In this document: positions 61,948 through 64,000 of the stretch, piece after piece
Layout: every line of letters starts with the position of its first letter
Position numbering within the stretch: the stretch's first letter is position 1
Assembly: GCF_949987515.2 (NCBI RefSeq)
Contig: NW_027192651.1
Coordinates: 3,782,001 to 3,846,000 of the forward strand
Length of the DNA stretch: 64,000 nt
Source of the DNA: Delphinus delphis
Lineage: Eukaryota; Chordata; Mammalia; Artiodactyla; Delphinidae
Direction: 5' to 3'
Position numbers and translations under genes: made by a program
Notes under the pieces: generated by a model
The model's database searches: none
Told to the model about the DNA's origin: nothing
The model's input: the letters and a program-made list of their open reading frames with translations, nothing else

Positions 61948-63526
61948 ATTCAGGTATGATGATTCTAACTGAAATAAGTCACACAGAAAAAGAAACATCA
62001 TAAGATATCACTAATACACGGATTGTAAACTTGGCTACACAGGAACTGAATGACAGAACAGAACAGGGTCTCAAATTTAGAAAACCAACTTATGCTTGCT
62101 TAAGGGGAAAGGTGAGTTGGGGTGCTGCATAAAACCAGAGATTGAAATGAGCACAGATAAAGTTCCTTAAGCCAAATATGGAATACACAAGAGCTACTCC
62201 TTGCTCAACGAAATGGACTCAACACCGCATATTAAACGCCTAAGAATGTACCTGACTAGTAAGTATCTTAAAACCTATGGATTGCTATGTCTCCGAAAGA
62301 GAATCAAGCATGTGTACAGGGGCATAAATGCAGCAGTGATAGGATTGCAGAGTTTCGTGAGCAAATGAAGACCCTTTGAAGTCATGTTGCATGGTACCCA
62401 TTCCACGGGTTTCAACTACCCAGGTGTAAGGTATTGTTCCTTCAGCTAAAACATGCATGTGGAACCTAGAGTATGATCAACCATGTGATTGGGAGACGTG
62501 TTCAAATATGTCTCAGTTTTCGTACCCTGGTACTCGGGTGCAACATTCCAGACGCTTTACTAACACTCTCCCCACTTGGAGAGTCAGTCCCTTTAACCTC
62601 CTGTTTGGCCCAGTTTGCAATTTCTGCGGAAGATGAACAGGAATAGCGAGAACCAATGAGAGGCTAGTTGGAGGTGTCTGGACGGGCAAATTTAACTCTC
62701 ATTTCCCACCAGGAAGCGGAATTAACCTAAGGCTCAGCGTGCCGTGCCGGAACCAGATTAGGGCCTGAAGCCATCCTGCGGTGTTGCGGCCAGGTCACAA
62801 GAAAGCAAGTTGAAGAAAGGAGCTCAGGGGCACTGTAATTCACAAACCTACAGAGTTATAAATGACAGCTATCGTCCAAAAATAGACTGAAGTAAGGCTG
62901 CCAAGAGGACTTGAAAGCGGGGCAGAATTGCAGGAAACCGATTTCAGGAGGTAGACTGGAATTGCATTGAAAGCATAGGAAAAGAGGCAGAACGTCCACA
63001 ATGATGCACTTGGCCAAAAAGGGCGTATGCGTTTTTTCCTGAATATATTCAGGAAAAAACGCATACGCCCTTTTTGGCCAACCAAGCAAGCTTGCAAAGG
63101 AAATCTGCACTACAATGAAGTCTCACTTCCCCCCGGTCAAAAGGGCCATCTGAAAAAAGTGTAAAATCCAGAAAGGCAGGACAGGCCATGGAGAACTGGG
63201 AGCCTTGTTATACTGATGGGCGGGATGTAAATTGCCAACAGACACTCGGGAGAAGTGTATGGTGTTTCCTTAAACATCTAAAAAACAAAGCAACAGAGCC
63301 TAGGGCACTGCCACTTATGGTCCTATAGCTTAGGGAAATTAAAATCAAAAAGACACAGCCACCCCAAAGTTTGGAACGGATCTGTTTACAAGAACCTCGT
63401 TTACAGTACAAGTTCAACATCGCAGAAAGTGAAAAATGGATAAAGAAGTTGTGGTATTTACTTACAAAGCAATATCACTCAGCAATGAAATCTGTGTCAT
63501 CAGGCCCTTAGCAGCACAATGAGTGG
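61948..63526 (+). repeat. Satellite unit U37 (1,579 bp)
   Basis: U35 subtype in the middle, with a U5-like start (CACTAATACACGGATTG, GAATGAC). Perfect palindrome 63010-63081. CCTACAGAG at about 62847, GTCATGTTGC and GAAAGCAAG are private. Confidence 0.95.
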
Positions 63527-64000
63527 ATTCAGGTATGATGATTCTAACTGAAATAAGTCACACAGAAAAAGAAACATCATAAGATATCACTAATACACGG
63601 ATTTTAAACTTGGCTACACAGGACCTGAATGACAGAACAGAACAGGTTCTCAAATTTAGAAAACCAACTTATGCTTGCTTAAGGGTAAAGGTGAGTTGGG
63701 GTGCTGCATAAAACCAGAGATTGAAATGAGCACAGATAAAGTTCCTTAAGGCAAATATGGAATAGACAAGAGCTACTCCTTGCTCAAGGAAATGGACTCA
63801 ACACCGCATATTAAACGCCTAAGAATGTACCTGACTAGTAAGTATCTTAAAACCTATGGATTGCTATGTCTCCGAAAGAGAATCAAGCATGTGTACAGGG
63901 GCATAAACGCAGCAGTGATAGGATTGGAGATGTTCGGTGAGCAAATGAAGACCCTTTGAAGTCATATTGCATGGTACCCATTCCACGGGTTTCAACTACC
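63527..64000 (+). repeat. Satellite unit U38, first 474 bp (cut by window end)
   Basis: The start of another unit with normal GGAGATGTTCGGTG spacing, so it lacks the U35-U37 deletion. It carries five changes seen nowhere else in the window (GATTTTAAAC, GGACCTGAAT, TAAGGCAAAT, CAAGGAAATG, GAGATGTTCG), a higher private load than interior units. Confidence 0.95.

Larger units (their letters stand above)
1..64000 (+). repeat. Satellite DNA array, 1,580-bp unit (common cetacean satellite type)
   Basis: Every base belongs to a tandem repeat with a 1,579-1,580 bp period. The marker ATTCAGGTATGATGATTC recurs at 1, 2306, 4611, 6191, 8495, 10075 and so on to 63527, always on the + strand. Lengths sum exactly: 24 units of 1,580, six of 1,579, four of 2,305, three of 2,304, and a 474-bp remainder. 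Within a 1,580-bp unit: about 1-360 is L1 3' UTR-like, about 361-1063 is unrecognised, 1064-1135 is a 72-bp palindrome, and about 1150-1580 is L1 ORF2-like. The period and L1 content match what I know of the common cetacean satellite in Delphinoidea, a heterochromatin component. The family assignment is from memory. The tandem structure itself is read directly. Neither array edge lies in the window. Confidence 0.95.

Noticed and set aside
1..64000. A new gene system or operon hidden in the array
   Set aside because: Every base can be placed in a repeat unit or truncated copy. No stretch of non-repeat DNA is left to hold one.

Overview
The window is a single, uninterrupted head-to-tail satellite DNA array from a mammalian genome. 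It has no functional protein-coding gene, RNA gene or CRISPR array that I can support. The unit is 1,579-1,580 bp. Counting from base 1, which happens to fall at a convenient phase, there are 37 complete units (U1-U37) and a 474-bp start of U38. Twenty-four units are 1,580 bp, six are 1,579 bp, and seven are longer (2,305 or 2,304 bp) because each carries one extra truncated copy of 725 or 724 bp. All units point the same way and the array runs off both ends of the window.

Origin: about half of each unit is a decayed LINE-1 3' end on the + strand (the last part of ORF2 plus 3' UTR). It starts about 15 bp after a 72-bp palindrome and runs across my unit border to about position 360 of the next unit. 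The 3' UTR resembles the L1 subfamilies of even-toed ungulates and whales. A 1,579-1,580 bp, L1-derived tandem repeat is what I know from the literature as the common cetacean satellite in its delphinoid length class (other whales have a version of about 1.76 kb). I therefore infer a dolphin, porpoise, killer whale or close relative. This rests on repeat length and remembered family features, not on a database search. I do not recognise the other half of the unit (about 700 bp).

Layout: the array is built at several scales. U1-U2 are near-identical 2,305-bp units. U4-U14 (6191-25019, 18,829 bp) recur as U15-U27 (25020-47732), with an internal 3,884-bp tandem duplication (U15-U16 again as U17-U18), so that much of U4-U13 aligns to U17-U26 at an offset of exactly 22,713 bp. 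U26b-U28a repeat U21b-U23a at 7,900 bp. U31-U32a repeat as U33-U34a at 3,159 bp. U35-U38 form a more divergent group at the right end. Several units (U17, U26, U28, U30, U32) are chimeras whose parent types can be read from diagnostic bases, the expected trace of unequal exchange or gene conversion.

The features most worth study are the 72-bp palindrome in every unit (perfect in 15 of 37), the truncated unit whose two deletions remove the palindrome's outer right arm and nearly all the L1-derived half, and the nested higher-order structure. Open reading frames recur once per unit only because the unit repeats. One 107-codon frame in U36 is notable because it is the L1 ORF2 frame with an otherwise fixed stop codon changed.
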